Shown here piece after piece: positions 11,666-24,290 of a DNA stretch of 64,000 bases (the stretch's first letter is position 1; each line of letters begins with the position of its first letter). The DNA is from Cycas panzhihuaensis (taxonomy: Eukaryota > Cycadophyta). The stretch is from contig CM041465.1 in NCBI GenBank assembly GCA_023213395.1, positions 146,389,741 through 146,453,740 of the forward strand, written 5' to 3'. The notes under the pieces are model-generated. The model was not told the DNA's origin, made no database searches, and was given only the letters and a program-made list of their open reading frames with translations. Position numbers and translations under genes: made by a program.

Positions 11666-12000
11666 TGTTGGGGTTAGTGTTCATCACCCCACTCCCACCA
11701 TTTACACATGTGAGCATACACATATGAAGGTAAATAAGGTAAGGTTAAGTGTAACTTTGGTTAAGCATTATTTTAATATTATTTAAATTTTAGAAGTTGA
11801 GAAGGTTTCCCTCCTCCCTCAAACTATATATTTATTGGGCTGGCAAGCCCTGGTGTCTTTAGATATCACTTTCATTTGGAAATATGTACACACTCTCAAA
11901 CATAACTTGACTAAAGATATTTAGTTTATGCTCATATTATATAATGGATTGATCATTTGCTTATTGCTTCGCTCTGTCTCCATGCTCTCAAAATCTTTTA
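11666..12000 (+). repeat. 5' LTR of TG
   Basis: TGTTGGGGTTAGTG to ..AAAATCTTTTA. It contains CTATATATTTA (11824-11834), a likely TATA box, and the CTCCCTCAAA block also seen at 15713-16046 and near 56700. Confidence 0.9.
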
Positions 12001-12083
12001 TTTGGTATCAGAGCATAGATTTTGGGCCTCCTTTATTTGGTATCAGAGCATAGATTTTAGGTCTACTTTATTTGGCATTAAGT
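12001..12083 (+). promoter_or_regulatory. Tandem primer binding sites of TG
   Basis: TTTGGTATCAGAGCATAGAT starts at 12001 and again at 12036, and a decayed third copy (TTTGGCATTAAG) starts at 12071: a 35-bp period. The first copy abuts the LTR and is the natural priming site. Confidence 0.75.
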
Positions 12084-15040
12084 GAAGATCTATTGAGTTT
12101 TGAAATAGAGGCTTATCAAAGTTACTCATGGCAAGCAATATATTGGTTTTATTCAACGTTTATAAAGCTTACTAATAGTTTCTACCTTATTTTCATTAAA
12201 TATTTAACTATTTTTTATTTATATGTGTAAAATAATCTATATTTTTATAGATATGTGTAGTATTTATAGCCATAATCAATAAAACATTTAAGATTTCATT
12301 ATTTTATAAAGTTTTATTAATAAGTTTTGTATAGTTTTATTGAATATTTAGTTAGTTTTGGTGTATATACTCTATTTAATTAGTATTTCTTCAAATCTGT
12401 GTAGTAATAGCATGAGTATTTAGCCCAACAGTCCTTTAGAGAAATTATATTAAGGTTTTAGTTAATATTTTATAAGTTTTATTATTTTTTCATTATTTTT
12501 TCAAGGTTTTGTAAGGAACCTAAACTTCAAAGTAGTCCAACTCTTAAACTAGTACCCAAAACTCTATCAGGTGACTAGTCGTTTCGATTGTAGTTGAGTT
12601 ACCTTTGTAATAAAGGAAATGACTCATCATTTTATGTACTAGAAGTGGAGATATCCTCCTTGGACCGCCAATTACTCTCTTTAGTCATTGAAACTCCACA
12701 ACCTATTTTATTTTTCTTTATTTTGAGTTATTTGTCACTATTTTTCTCAAATTTTTTAAAGATTCATAGGTGCCTAGACCTTGCACCTAATTTTGGATAT
12801 CATTAAGCACATTATTGTACTCTTAGAGTGTGATTTACCTCAGCGTATTTAATTATCTATTTTTTATTTTTTCCATATATAAACATTATATGTCTTGGAT
12901 ATTTCCCTTTGAATCCTTTAGCACCACTTTGCGTCCCTCCTCAAATACTATACAATCCCATTTCAACTCTAATCAATTTAATCACCTCTATTTGACTATA
13001 TTCCCTCAACAGCTTTGCACTATGTATCAATATTCTTTATCATTTTAATATATAAAATTTATATTTTCTTAATTGCCTCTACCTCTCTAGATCCTTAGAC
13101 CATCCTCCATCTTGAATAGATCAGTCATTGATCAATTTCGATCAAGATTTTCATGCTAGTAATTCCTATGTTCATCACTGGTGGTTGTGCATTTTACTTC
13201 AACGATTTTCATTGGTTTTAATATATAAAATTTATATGTTTTTAAATATTTTGGGTTGATCCACTAGTGTGGATCCTAAGCTCTTATTAGCACTCCTCAA
13301 TCAATCCATTTTAGTATATTTTGATTGATTATTCTCACCAGTTTCTGCCTTTATTACATCAATTTTTTCACGGCAGGCACAACGATATATATTAATTTTT
13401 TATTTTCTAAAGTTTGAGTTAATCAAACTAGATTACATATGATTTGAAATCTAGGTAGTTGTTAAGTGATTAGCCCCCTTTCTCTACTAGTCCTCGATCT
13501 TTTTAGACCTCCATGTGACCTCAGCATTTGTTTTAAAAGGGCCTAAATCAAAATTTTATATAAAGTTTATTTATATTTTCCTTGATAAAGTAACTGACAC
13601 ATTTTCTACCGTATCTCCTCATTGATCAATAGTTTTCAATGAAATTAGATTCATTATAATCATAGTTCAACGAGTTTCACTTTGGACTAGTCATTTATTA
13701 GATGTGGAGCTATTTTGTTTAAGTTTGAATAGTTTAAAGTGACCCCTCTTTTTTAGCCTCTATTTGTTAACTATAAAGAGGCCCCTTCACTATTTTGACT
13801 ATAACTTTTACATCTAACATTTATTTTCTAAACCATCTACTTCGTTGGAATTCTAGTTCAGTCCCCTTTGCATTGGTATACTTTCTTACCTATTTTGAGG
13901 TTATTTTATAGATATTTAAAGCTAGTGAATTTAAGGTACCTAATCAGACTTAATTCTTCATTGTTCAGCATTTTTTTAAGTTTCTTTAACACAAGATGCA
14001 TTAAAAGGTCTCTAATTTGTATGTGATTATTTTTACACCTTTCTACAAAGTTATAATCTGAATTTTGTAGTATTTTAGCCTTGTGGCTCTTATTTAAGCC
14101 CCAAAAGGGGTCCCTTCACTCATTCTTTAATATCTTGAGTTTCAGGAGTCAGTTTTTTGAATGGTTAAATCTGTCAAAAAAGCTTTTCAATATTCTTTAG
14201 ATTGAAGTAGGTTTTAATTAAATATAACATCATTTGGTAGGTGTTTGAATCTAGTTATCTTTAGCTTCTTGTTTAACCCTTATAAGCCTTATCTTATAAC
14301 TTTTCAAGTAGTTCATTGTTTAAAAAAGTATTATATTTATATTATTGATCACTAATAATCTATTTGTAAAGTTATTGTTGGATATTGTTTACATTTTTCA
14401 AGCCTTTTTATACTAAAAATTTAGATTTTCAACATTTTAAGCTATTAGTAAGATAAGTGGAGCTACCTTACTAAACGAGTATAATTTATATTACATTTAT
14501 TTATTTTCTATATTTCTTTGTGAAAACTTATTATTTTTTGATATTTCTATCATTTTAAGTAAAGATTATACTTAAAATTTTTAGAATTTATATACATCTA
14601 CTTTATTTTTTTTAAAGGATAGCTAATCATCTCCATAATCTTGCATACATTAGAAAAGAAGATTACTTCATTTTACATTGATATGAAAGTCATTTATTTT
14701 TCTTTAGTTACTTATTAGCTTTGAAAGCTTTAAGATTAGTTGAAGAATATCATTGAATATCTATCTTTTTATCATTAAAGGCAACTAGAGTTCAGATTTG
14801 CATTATTAAAGAACTTAAAGGAACATATAGATCCTTGTTTTCATAAAAGTATTAATTGATTTAGTTTCATGCAAAAAGAAAGTTTTTGTCTCAAAAGGAT
14901 ATGCATTTGATCTCATTACTTATCTGCCTTGATTAAGGGATTTAGATTTATTGAAAAGAACTCATTGTCCATTTTATATTATTCATACATTAAAGACCTT
15001 CATTTATTTATTTGAGCTCATAAACTAAATATATTACAAA
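12084..15040 (+). other. Long TG leader without recognised coding
   Basis: About 3 kb rich in T, with stops in all frames. I see no conserved protein motif. Two 70-residue open frames (12594-12806, 12830-13048) have no recognisable domain. Confidence 0.55.
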
Positions 15041-15049
15041 TAAAAATTT

Positions 15050-15712
15050 ATCTAGATGACGTGTTAATTCCCACATTTGATGGGACCAATTTTCATGTTT
15101 GGAAAGACTTGTTAAAAATATTTCTTATTGAAAATTACATTTAGAAATTTATTGCTTATGATTACCTAGAGGAAGAAAATTTTAAAGAAAACCTAAGAAA
15201 GGATAATGAAATTATAGCTCTAATCTTTAACATAATAAATGACGATGTATTCATTAATGTTAGCAAATTAACTATATCCAAATTTATTTGGGATATACTA
15301 GAATCACTTTATGGGGGAGAAACCCTAAATTTGAATGAATTTAATTATGATGATATTATACATGTAAGACAGATGTTAGAGCAGGTATTTTATGTTGAAA
15401 TGGCTAATATTAAAGACTCAAATCAAATGAATGATTACATTAATATACATGATGATGTTATAATAAAGAATCTAGAAGATAAGGTAAAATATGCAGTCAC
15501 TCTTCTCCATTCAAAGAAAGTCACACTTACTTAAAGATCACTTGAACCAAACCATATTGAAGGAAACCACTATACAAGGGCAATGATGCATGAAGATGAA
15601 GACAAAATGAAAGGACATTTGCTCAATTACTCACTCAAAGTCTTCCTCAAATACATGTACTGCAAATTCAAGGAAAAGTGAAGATATTCGTGATGACTAT
15701 TAAGGGGGAGAA
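15050..15712 (+). pseudogene. Gag-like gene of TG
   Basis: Read through a few stops, the frame has LIPTFDGTNFHVWKDLLKIF, like the start of plant copia gag (F-DG-N-xxW). Then come acidic helices, ISKFIWDILESLYGG (family AxxxWxxLxxxYG) and an intact 67-codon stretch (15331-15534) ending at a TAA. It would have formed the capsid. There is no zinc knuckle and nothing of pol before the polypurine tract. Its position at the 3' end of the element, after a 3-kb leader, is odd. Confidence 0.65.
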
Positions 15713-16046
15713 TGTTGGAGTTAATGTTCATCACCACACTCCCACCATTTATACATGTGGGTGCACATATATGAAGGTAAGTAAGGTAAGGTTAAGTGTA
15801 ACTTTAGTTAAGTATTATTTTAATATTATTTAAATTTTTGAGGTTGAGGAGGTTTCCCTCCTCCCTCAAACTATATATTTACTGGGGTGATAGACCCTAG
15901 TGTCTTTAGATACCACCCCATTTAGAAATATGTACATACTCTCAAACATGGCTTGAATAAAGATATTTGGTTTATGCTCATATTATACAATGGATTGATT
16001 ATTTACTTATTACTCCACTCTATCTCCATGCTTTTAAAATCCTTCA
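15713..16046 (+). repeat. 3' LTR of TG
   Basis: Starts TGTTGGAGTTAATG, ends ..ATCCTTCA, and is followed directly by the target copy ATATC. Confidence 0.9.
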
Positions 16047-17293
16047 ATATCACTATCAATTTGTTATCTCAAAATTTGATGAATAAAAATAATTACTAAT
16101 GTCCATATAAAATAATAATTATCTATTAAAATATATGGATAACCAACCATTATAATTATTAGTTCTTTAGGATGTGTTTTTTATATGTGGTTTATTAGTA
16201 AACAAAATAATGCTAGTTGTTCAACTAATATATTATATAAGAGTAGCATGAATATCTTACCTCTTATAAATGAGAATAATGACACTTGTTATGTGTTATA
16301 CAATAGTAGCTTAGGAAATGTTTTCTTATCTCTTTCATACAAGATAACCTTGTTCTTTTTCTCCATCTATATATATATTAATAGCTTTCTTTTGATAAAT
16401 AATAAAATTTTTTTAATATTAAAAATCAATAAGTTGAATATAATGACTCTTAGAATAGGGAATATCAACTGGCTAAGTTAAATTAACTATAACAAGGTAA
16501 TATAAATGATGTATGACTACATCTCTTATCATATATAGTAAGTTGGATTTATTACTAACAAACATATATCTGATATCAATTGGACTTCTCAACAATTACT
16601 TTTGGTGTGCTGAGTAAACAATAAATGAGACTTCCTCTCCATATCTCATAGTTAGGTGGAAAATAACATTGTTTCATCAATAACTTTATAATAAATAAAT
16701 TAGGTCCTTTATCAATATAAAATCAAGTGTTATCATCAATCATTATGAACAATAAACTAGGTGATCATTGTATTTGACTAATGATGTAAATCTCACTACA
16801 TTAAACATGATAAATACTAAGGGGGATTTTTATCATGTCTAGCATATATAAGATTCATATAATAATTAATATCCTACATCATAAAAATTTCATTAGTTTT
16901 GAGTCTTAAACTATCATAAGTAAGCCTTTATTTATTCATTTAAACCAAACTTCCTTTTTCTTTCGTCAACGTTCATCAATTTCATCATCGTGATTTTAGG
17001 AGCCTTTAAAAACATAAAAATTTCCAAAATAAGTCTAAGAAAAGCTCAAAAAATGTATCCTTTATGAAGTTAAAACCACTTAATTTTACCAATTAAAACC
17101 TCTATCTTCTAATCTCTAAAATATACTTTGTAACCACTCATTTTAATTGTCCTAAAATTTTCTTTCTAATGTAACTAATAATTCTTAATTATGATATTCT
17201 AGCAAAATATTATGTTAAAAAACTATCAGTATATCATAAGAAAATGAATGCTGCTTAAGAAAAGAGATTTATGCCCTTTCATATGGGTTATGT

Positions 17294-17300
17294 CTATATA

Positions 17301-17342
<42 letters not shown>

Positions 17343-17348
17343 CATATA

Positions 17349-17406
<58 letters not shown>

Positions 17407-17520
17407 TATATTTATATATATATATACATATATATATGTATATATATATATATATGTATATGTATATATATATATGTATATGTATATATATATGTATGTA
17501 TGTATGTATGTGTGTATGTA
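17294..17520. repeat. Compound (TA)n / (TG)n microsatellite
   Basis: 227 bp of alternating TA with CA/TG interruptions, changing to TATG tetranucleotides at the right. It creates open frames of Tyr-Ile repeats on both strands that are not genes. Confidence 0.97.
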
Positions 17521-19228
17521 GACATTTATGTCCTCTTGGTAGTTAGGGTAAGTCAAATATTGATTTTATCCTCACCTATAAACATATAGTTTAGGTTTAG
17601 TTGCATATATTATTTAGGAGCTTTGGATCCATTTAACCCACCTGACAATCAACTTTACTACTAGAGGGCTATAGATTTCGCCAAAGTATTTAATCCAATT
17701 AAATTTATTTATAACAATGTAAAGAATAAATAATTTATAAACAAAAAATTATATTCAATTTTGATTTGGGTTTTTTGTGATATTTTTCTATAAATTTTTC
17801 ATATGTTCATGATAGATTTCAAATATTAGATTGATCTTAGCCTATATTCTTCTCTTTAAGATGATTTAATCTAGGTGTCTTACAATTGGGCTATACAAGG
17901 TATGATCTAATTGAGGGTATATAGCAGTTTTTTCATGATGACTCTTAATTTAATCATTGTACTACTTTTTTTATAATCTCATGGGTGACGTGTTCAATTG
18001 AGTATGTAATCTCAGTGGCATAGGGGTGTTTATATGGGTTGTCATAGTTAAATTTCTTCTTCATGAGTGATCTCTTACAATTTAAGATCTACATTTTTTA
18101 TGTTTATATCATTTACATCATCAAGTCTACATAACAACCCATCTTCCCCATTATTTATTTATCATATATTTACTAGGGTCTTGCCTATTGTGACTAGGAG
18201 GCTTTTTCATTGGTATCTTTACTCAAGCTTTTGTGAGCTTACATTCATTTCCTATCGATGTATAGTAATGGTAGATTTATAGAAGTCATTCTTATTTACT
18301 CTACATAGAAATTTTAGAACTTCAATAATTATGGATGCTACTCCTTTGCTACGACAACATCTCTATCACCTTTTACTTAGCATCAACTATAATTTTATCT
18401 TTGTACAATATTAACACTTAATTATTTCATCTTTTTATGTTAATAATATTAGATAGGAATTGCTCCTTCTTTATAACTTATTAAATCAACAACATTAATA
18501 ATTACCTAATAGCTAAAAAAATTACATGCCCAAATCTAAATACATATCCAATAGTAATAATCATTACAATTTAATAAACAAAAATAATTATACTTGTTAT
18601 AGAAATGTTAAAACACTCAATATTTTCAATAGAATAAAAGCCTTAAAATTATGTATTGTCCATAAACATCATATTTTTAAAACCTAAGTTTCATGCTTTA
18701 GTTTACCCTCCAAATATATATCAATATGCCACTTATTACTTTTCAAACTTTTCTTTAAACCCTTGATTACTACCATAATATTATTTTTGTAAACATGCCC
18801 TTATACTTTATACCATCATAATTTTTATCATATACTACATAAATGCTCTCTTAATCAAATTATACTTTCAAATTGTCAACATGTCACTCACATAAATATA
18901 ATGCCACTTTTGTACTTCAAATACCTATCATAATGCCACTTTAACTATTAATAATCATTCACATTTTAGAGGTACAAGTGTGCCACCTATTTCACTTTCA
19001 TTGATGGGATACTAACATCATTCTGGCAATAAATCTTAGCTATGAGACACTCATAATAGCCTTAAGAATAGTTTATAAGTGATAGAAAATCCATGATTAT
19101 ATGACTAAGACACTTGTAAAAACCTTCACTAATGAATTGGTATAATATTTCACTAATGTATTACTTTCATGGTGTGATTATTCTTGCTTAAAACAATCTT
19201 ATATGGATGAACTTCAAACACCTACATG

Positions 19229-19292
<64 letters not shown>

Positions 19293-19307
19293 GTGTGTGT
19301 GTGTGTG
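19229..19307. repeat. (AT)n(GT)n microsatellite
   Basis: About 30 AT units followed by about 8 GT units. Confidence 0.97.
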
Positions 19308-19589
19308 CATACAACATGCATAATAAATATTGATAATAATTCAATATATAATATACCATCAATCTTGCTATATTCATATTGATATAGTTTCATCTTCTAT
19401 GGGTGACTTTGAATCATCTTAATCTTACCCCAAAATCCCAATCATATATCACTAGCATAATCAACTTTCAACTTATCAAATATTCTTCTTCCTCATACTA
19501 GATCCTATATTAGCTTAACAATTGGCTCATATAGGCTTCAATTTGCCTCCATAAGATTTTTCATAACATGGATAGCAATTAAGCTCTCA

Positions 19590-19606
19590 CCATGCCTTTG
19601 ATATCA
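19590..19606 (-). promoter_or_regulatory. L2 primer binding site (minus strand)
   Basis: On the minus strand TGATATCAAAGGCATGG directly follows the end of the 5' LTR. Two or three transitions separate it from TGGTATCAGAGCCATGG. Confidence 0.7.
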
Positions 19607-20140
19607 TATTAAAATTTTTAAGTCTTTGACATCATACTAGAATGAACTCAACTATGCATAGTAGAAGCATATTAAAGATGTATAGAGAATCAAATATATC
19701 ATAGAGATTGTGTATATAATTCATGTAATATAACATCAACACATCAAGTAATATCATAAATATAAACTAATGAACATATCAATAAGCATGCAATAAGCAT
19801 CACCATAAGAGATAATAGATTTATATATAAAAAATTTGAGAGGGAAAAACCATGGAAGAAGAATGGGGTTTTTGGGAGCTCCTCTTAATGATATCAACTG
19901 AATTACATCTCTAAGCTAATTTGTCATCTCTTAAGTTCTTAAGTGGTGTGTGTATTTATTTATAGATATGTCACTTCATGAATAACTTATAATATCTCTT
20001 AAACCTTTTCATCATCAAATATAATTTATACATAAATATATGTGCATATCACATCTATTAGTGTATTTATGAGTGAGATTATTTGAGACTATAATAATAT
20101 ATTAAACATTAGATATGTGAAGATATCATATATTCTAATA
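19607..20140 (-). repeat. 5' LTR of L2 (minus strand)
   Basis: Collinear with 10740-11268. The terminal TG has decayed to TA. Confidence 0.8.
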
Positions 20141-21327
20141 AATCTTAAGAGCCCTTAGCCCATGATCACTCAAGTAGGAGGCATTAGAGGATGGTTAAGC
20201 ACTATGAAGAGCAATAAACAAACCCATAAGTCAAGTAAGTTGGCTAGAAAGAAAGAGGATAGCTAAAATGGGAATAGCTAAGGAGAGATTTCAAGCCTCT
20301 ATAAATTAGTTTAAGGAAGGGGAAGTAATAACTATCCCTAGGGAAATCCAAGTTATGAACCAACACCCATGAATATCACTAAGAATCTAAAAGGGAAAAT
20401 TTGCTACTAGTGTAATGAGAAAGGATGCATGACTATAAATTATCCCTAAAAGTTACTTAAGAGGTATTGTTAATGTAATAACTATAGACACATTATTATA
20501 AGTTGCTCTTAATGACTAGGAACAAAAGGAGGAGCTCATAACATAGAGCTATAACCTATAATGATAGATGAAATTCATGAAGTAGGACCTAAGCATATGT
20601 AAGGTTATGAAGAAAACATTCATTTTAGGCCAATTTTAAGCTAACACCAATTATAGTAACAATTTTGAAGTACACTAGATAAGAGTAAGTTTCTAGCATG
20701 AAAGAAGTCTAATACTTCTATAGTATAATTTTTAGGAAAGGTAAGAATCAACTACTAAGGATTTATTGAGTTAGATCACATAAATAAATGCTTTCAATCT
20801 AATCTAATAATAAAGTAAATAAAATTTTTTGACAAATAAAGGAATATTTATAATAGAATTCTGTCATTTGATGATGTTTTAGCATGGAATGGATTATAAC
20901 AAATACTTCTATTACTTAAGACAAGTGCATGAAATAAACTACATAAGTGCTTTTATTATTATCACATTTTTTATGTAGGTTAAAGATGCCCATGGATTGG
21001 ATGTATATTGATGTCTTGAATATAACTTTATATGTTGGTATGCTTAGAATGTGATGATATTAAGCCAGTCATGACTAATTTTAGATGTAGTGGTTGTGAA
21101 AGAACATGGATGTTGAGTAAGTCTCTATATGTATAAAGTTACTATTGGAGATAGGATGAGAAAGTTTCCCCTGTACTCTGGGAAGAATGGTGATGTTATG
21201 AAGGAATATAGAAGGTGTTTTTGATTAACTATTAATCTATCTATTTGTTTATTTATTCATCAAGTTATGAACCAATCTATGAGCACTAATCTACTAACCT
21301 ATCTATCATTTTGACTATTGATCCATT
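20141..21327 (+). pseudogene. G2 gag remnant with zinc knuckle(s)
   Basis: Resumes G2 after L2. Near 20393-20450 a frame reads KGKIC, stop, CNEKGCMTINYP; with the stop as Gln and two transitions this is the CxxCxxxGHxxxxC knuckle of retroviral gag. About 10 codons later RYC-stop-CNNYRHIIISC looks like a second, less regular knuckle. Upstream is a basic, Lys/Arg-rich stretch, as is usual before gag knuckles. Then coding fades, and no protease motif can be read before the outer copia at 21328. Assignment to gag is inference from these motifs. Confidence 0.5.
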
Positions 21328-21793
21328 TAATAGAAGAATTAATGATTATTTCATTAATTCATTAATAGATCTTTTATATTTTTGATGCAATATTTGTAAA
21401 TACTTTATGATGAGAGCTTCATTTATGTAAAAAGTTTTAGTCACAACTTAATGTTATGAACCTAGTTGTGTGGGTTGTTTTTGTCCTCATTTGTAATGTT
21501 ATAAGTTAGTTTAATCATGCAAGGTGCCAATTGTCACCTTGCATGATTCTACATTCATATTCTCTTTATATTTTGTAATAATCTCTTTTATTTAACTTAT
21601 GAGGCTTTTCATATATATTTTTATTATGTTATGTACTTTGATTTTGATGACATAAATGAATGAAGTAAACATACTTTGGAGAATTTATGATTAATTATTA
21701 TGCTTAGTATTTTGTTGAGTGTGTGAATGTTTTGAGGATGCTTTTGAGTCTTAAACTAGGGCTACAAATTAGGTAAACCTCCATTCTCTTTCA
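21328..21793 (+). repeat. 5' LTR of the outer copia
   Basis: TAATAGAAGAATTAATG (TG decayed to TA) to ..CTCTTTCA, same length as the 3' copy. Confidence 0.9.
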
Positions 21794-22770
21794 GTTGGTA
21801 TCATAATTAGTTATTGCCAAGTTTATTGATTAATCTTCTAGCTAGCTTCTTACATAATCCACCTCTCTATTATAACTTTTATTAATGGCTACATTCAATT
21901 GAATTAAATACGCTTTTATTGTATTCTTTGATTTACTAATCAAATCAAAGCTTAAAGCTATTGAATGGACTATTTGTTGAATGCTTTATAGCTTAAATAG
22001 ATACCTGTTTAACTACTATATAAATGATCTCAGCCTCTCCCTCTTTGTATAACTATCATTATGGTTGTATTTAAAATATATTTATAAACTTTTGTTGATC
22101 TGTATTAATGCATATTTACACTTGTTTTGGTTGGGTGACCTCTGTTTGTCCCTATTTACCTCTGCACAACTCATTTTAATTATGTGATTTAGGAATACTA
22201 TCTATGACTTTTTTAACATACAAATATTAATTGTTTAGCTTATATTGATCTACATAGATCATTCTTTGGCTTGTGAGGCCCTCCATTAACTCTTTATTAC
22301 ACTTGCATATGTTTTGTGGCCCATTTTTTTGGCTTGCATGATTGAGGTGTCCTCTTTTACAAAGTTCTTTATTAATGCTATATCTGTATAATCTATTTAT
22401 ACCTACACAACTCTATTTAATCTCTTGTGTGGCCTTCTATTTGCTTGATTAGTCTCTACTTAATCTTTTAAAGATACAACTTGGTATTTGAGTGCCTCAT
22501 TAATCTGATTTATCCCTACATGACCCTCTTTACATATTTGCATTAGCATTTCAACCTTAAAAGTTGCCGCATAGCCTTATGTAACTTTATACTTTTTAGC
22601 TAATATCCCTTTATAATATTTTTTTTGATTTTATGGAGATTGATACTAACCCAAAGATATTTAGAGATTAATTCAAAGGAGAAACATAGGCTAACATAGT
22701 GTTATTTTACTCCAAATTCAAGTTTACAGTGATCTAAGGACTAACACTTCTGTTAGTTTCATCATATTCT
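21794..22770 (+). other. Outer copia PBS and first part of leader
   Basis: The PBS-like site starts at 21795. The following ~950 bases contain loosely repeated motifs (CTTGTGTGGCC, CCTACACAACTC) but no coding frame. The leader resumes at 30500 after the inner copia. Confidence 0.6.
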
Positions 22771-23144
22771 TATTAAAACATTATAATATCTCCTCCATTT
22801 CTTCTTGTTTATGTAAATTCATGATTATAATGTATTAATGGACCCTTTTATGTAATTAAATCATATTAGATAGTGAGGTTGGGTCCACCTCTTGTGCTGT
22901 TAAGTCGGCCTATCACAATGCCTTGTAATCTTGGCAGATGGCTATAAATATTGCCTCACACCTTTGTACTATACATTAGATTTTGGTTAATGTAGAAGCT
23001 CTACCCGAGAGAGAGCCTACGATGTGATGAATTAACCTATACCATTACATGATTTTTCTTCTTTTTTAGTTTCTTGATTTGTTGAATATTTTGATTATTA
23101 TACTCGAATCAAGGCACATGTATTTAGATCCTGCTATTTTCACA
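22771..23144 (+). repeat. 5' LTR of the inner copia
   Basis: TATTAAAACATT (TG decayed to TA) to ..TTTTCACA. It contains the TATA box CTATAAATA at 22942-22950. Confidence 0.92.
22942..22950 (+). promoter_or_regulatory. TATA box of the inner copia
   Basis: CTATAAATA, kept identical in the 3' LTR at 30297-30305, about 170 bp into each LTR. Confidence 0.6.
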
Positions 23145-24189
23145 TGGTATCAGAGAAGTGTTGCATCCAAGCCGCTATAGTGAGGTGAAGATCCTATTTA
23201 TCTACTTCAAGACTATTAAGTTGCATATAGGAGACACAATTGATACTGATGGTATGTTTATATATGATTTTATATGGATATTTCATTCATATATATTGGT
23301 GCTTATAATCGAAGCATGCAGTGTTAGAGCTCATACACAGCGAATTTTGAGAGATTACAAGATTATTTTCTAAAAATTCCAATTCTATCGGGTACCTATC
23401 ATCATTACGCCTCCTTTTGTAAAATTTCATCTCATTCTGAGTCCATTTGACCCTTCGTTAAGGCTCTGCATTCCTGCTTTGGTTTGTCATTTTTATGCAC
23501 AGGACACACAAGCCTTAAAAAAGGTACCTACACTATTTATGTAATATCTCTGCAACTGTTTATCTGATTTGTGAACTGTCTAGAGCATCGAAAAGCTAAT
23601 TCAGAGCTGTACAATTTGGAATCAAATTTAGTAGATTTAGAGCTAATTTAAGGGAGATATTTTTTACTTAATTTGACCTTTATATCCAAGATATTTGAGC
23701 TTCATCCTTTTCTAAAATTTCAGTCAATTCTAATCTTTTTCATGACTCTAAACATGGTAGTGAATTTATTTTTAAAGAATGGTGGATGATTATTAATGTT
23801 TGGTTTAAAATCAAGTATTTTAAGGCCCATTTATGACATTTTAAGGCCCATTTCAGTTGAAAATTTTACATTAAGTGAGAAATATTTGATGGATTTATCA
23901 TATGAAATATCTTTGATATATTGGTTGTTGTTTTCCCCCTTCACAATATCATATTTGGTTTAGCGGATAATAAAAGCCCTAAATAAACATATATATCACC
24001 TGGATATTGAAGTAATTTATGTTATTTAGTTAGATGTTAGTACAATTACCTTATTATAATTAACTTACCATTGCTAAGTGATTCGACGTGGTCCTAGAGT
24101 TAATTGTTCAAGATGGTCCAGCTGTCGACTTAATCCAACTGATGAAACTTTATCAGTCCTACAAGCAATTTAGAAAGAAGATGAACCAT

Positions 24190-24290
24190 GTACTTGAAAC
24201 AATTTCCTAGTAAACTGGCGATTATAGCGGTTGGCCACCCATGTATTTTGGTAGATGGATTTTGTTTTATATGGACTCATATATCACATT
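24190..24290 (+). repeat. Single relative of the L1n 234-bp unit
   Basis: The order of blocks (ACCATGTAC, ACAATTTCCTAGTAAACTGG, GCCACCCATGTATTTTGGT, AGATGG..TTTATATGGAC) parallels 5640-5740 and 5875-5965. Found by reading; no score was computed. Confidence 0.6.

Larger units (their letters stand above)
11666..16046 (+). mobile_element. Complete gag-only LTR element (TG, TR-GAG type)
   Basis: LTRs of 335 bp (11666-12000) and 334 bp (15713-16046) are bounded by a perfect 5-bp duplication ATATC (11661-11665, 16047-16051). PBS-like sites follow the 5' LTR and the purine tract TTAAGGGGGAGAA precedes the 3' LTR. Of the 3.7-kb interior only the last ~0.65 kb resembles a gene, a copia-type gag; there is no protease, integrase, RT or RNase H. 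This fits the described class of terminal-repeat retrotransposons with a GAG domain, mobilised by another element. It was inserted into L2 and so is younger than L2. Confidence 0.9.
16052..19606 (-). other. L2 internal DNA right of TG
   Basis: A+T-rich DNA with two large microsatellites and no recognised coding on either strand. A 98-codon plus-strand frame at 16185-16481 is low-complexity and lies on the wrong strand for L2. The minus-strand PBS occupies 19590-19606. Confidence 0.6.
10740..20140 (-). mobile_element. Minus-strand non-autonomous LTR element (L2)
   Basis: About 530-bp LTRs lie at 10740-11268 and 19607-20140. Read on the minus strand, the 5' LTR (right) is followed by TGATATCAAAGGCATGG, a PBS like TGGTATCAGAGCCATGG, and the 3' LTR (left) is preceded by the purine tract TGAAAGGGGG. 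ATCTT occurs at both outer borders (10736-10740, 20142-20146), a likely target duplication. Without TG the internal DNA is about 4 kb and shows no gag or pol on either strand. Confidence 0.8.

Noticed and set aside
16185-16481. 98-codon plus-strand frame in L2
   Set aside because: Low-complexity, Leu/Ile/Asn-rich, no domain, and opposite to the orientation of its element.
17248-17589. Open frames of 91-113 codons on both strands
   Set aside because: They translate a TA/TG microsatellite into Tyr-Ile repeats; no gene.
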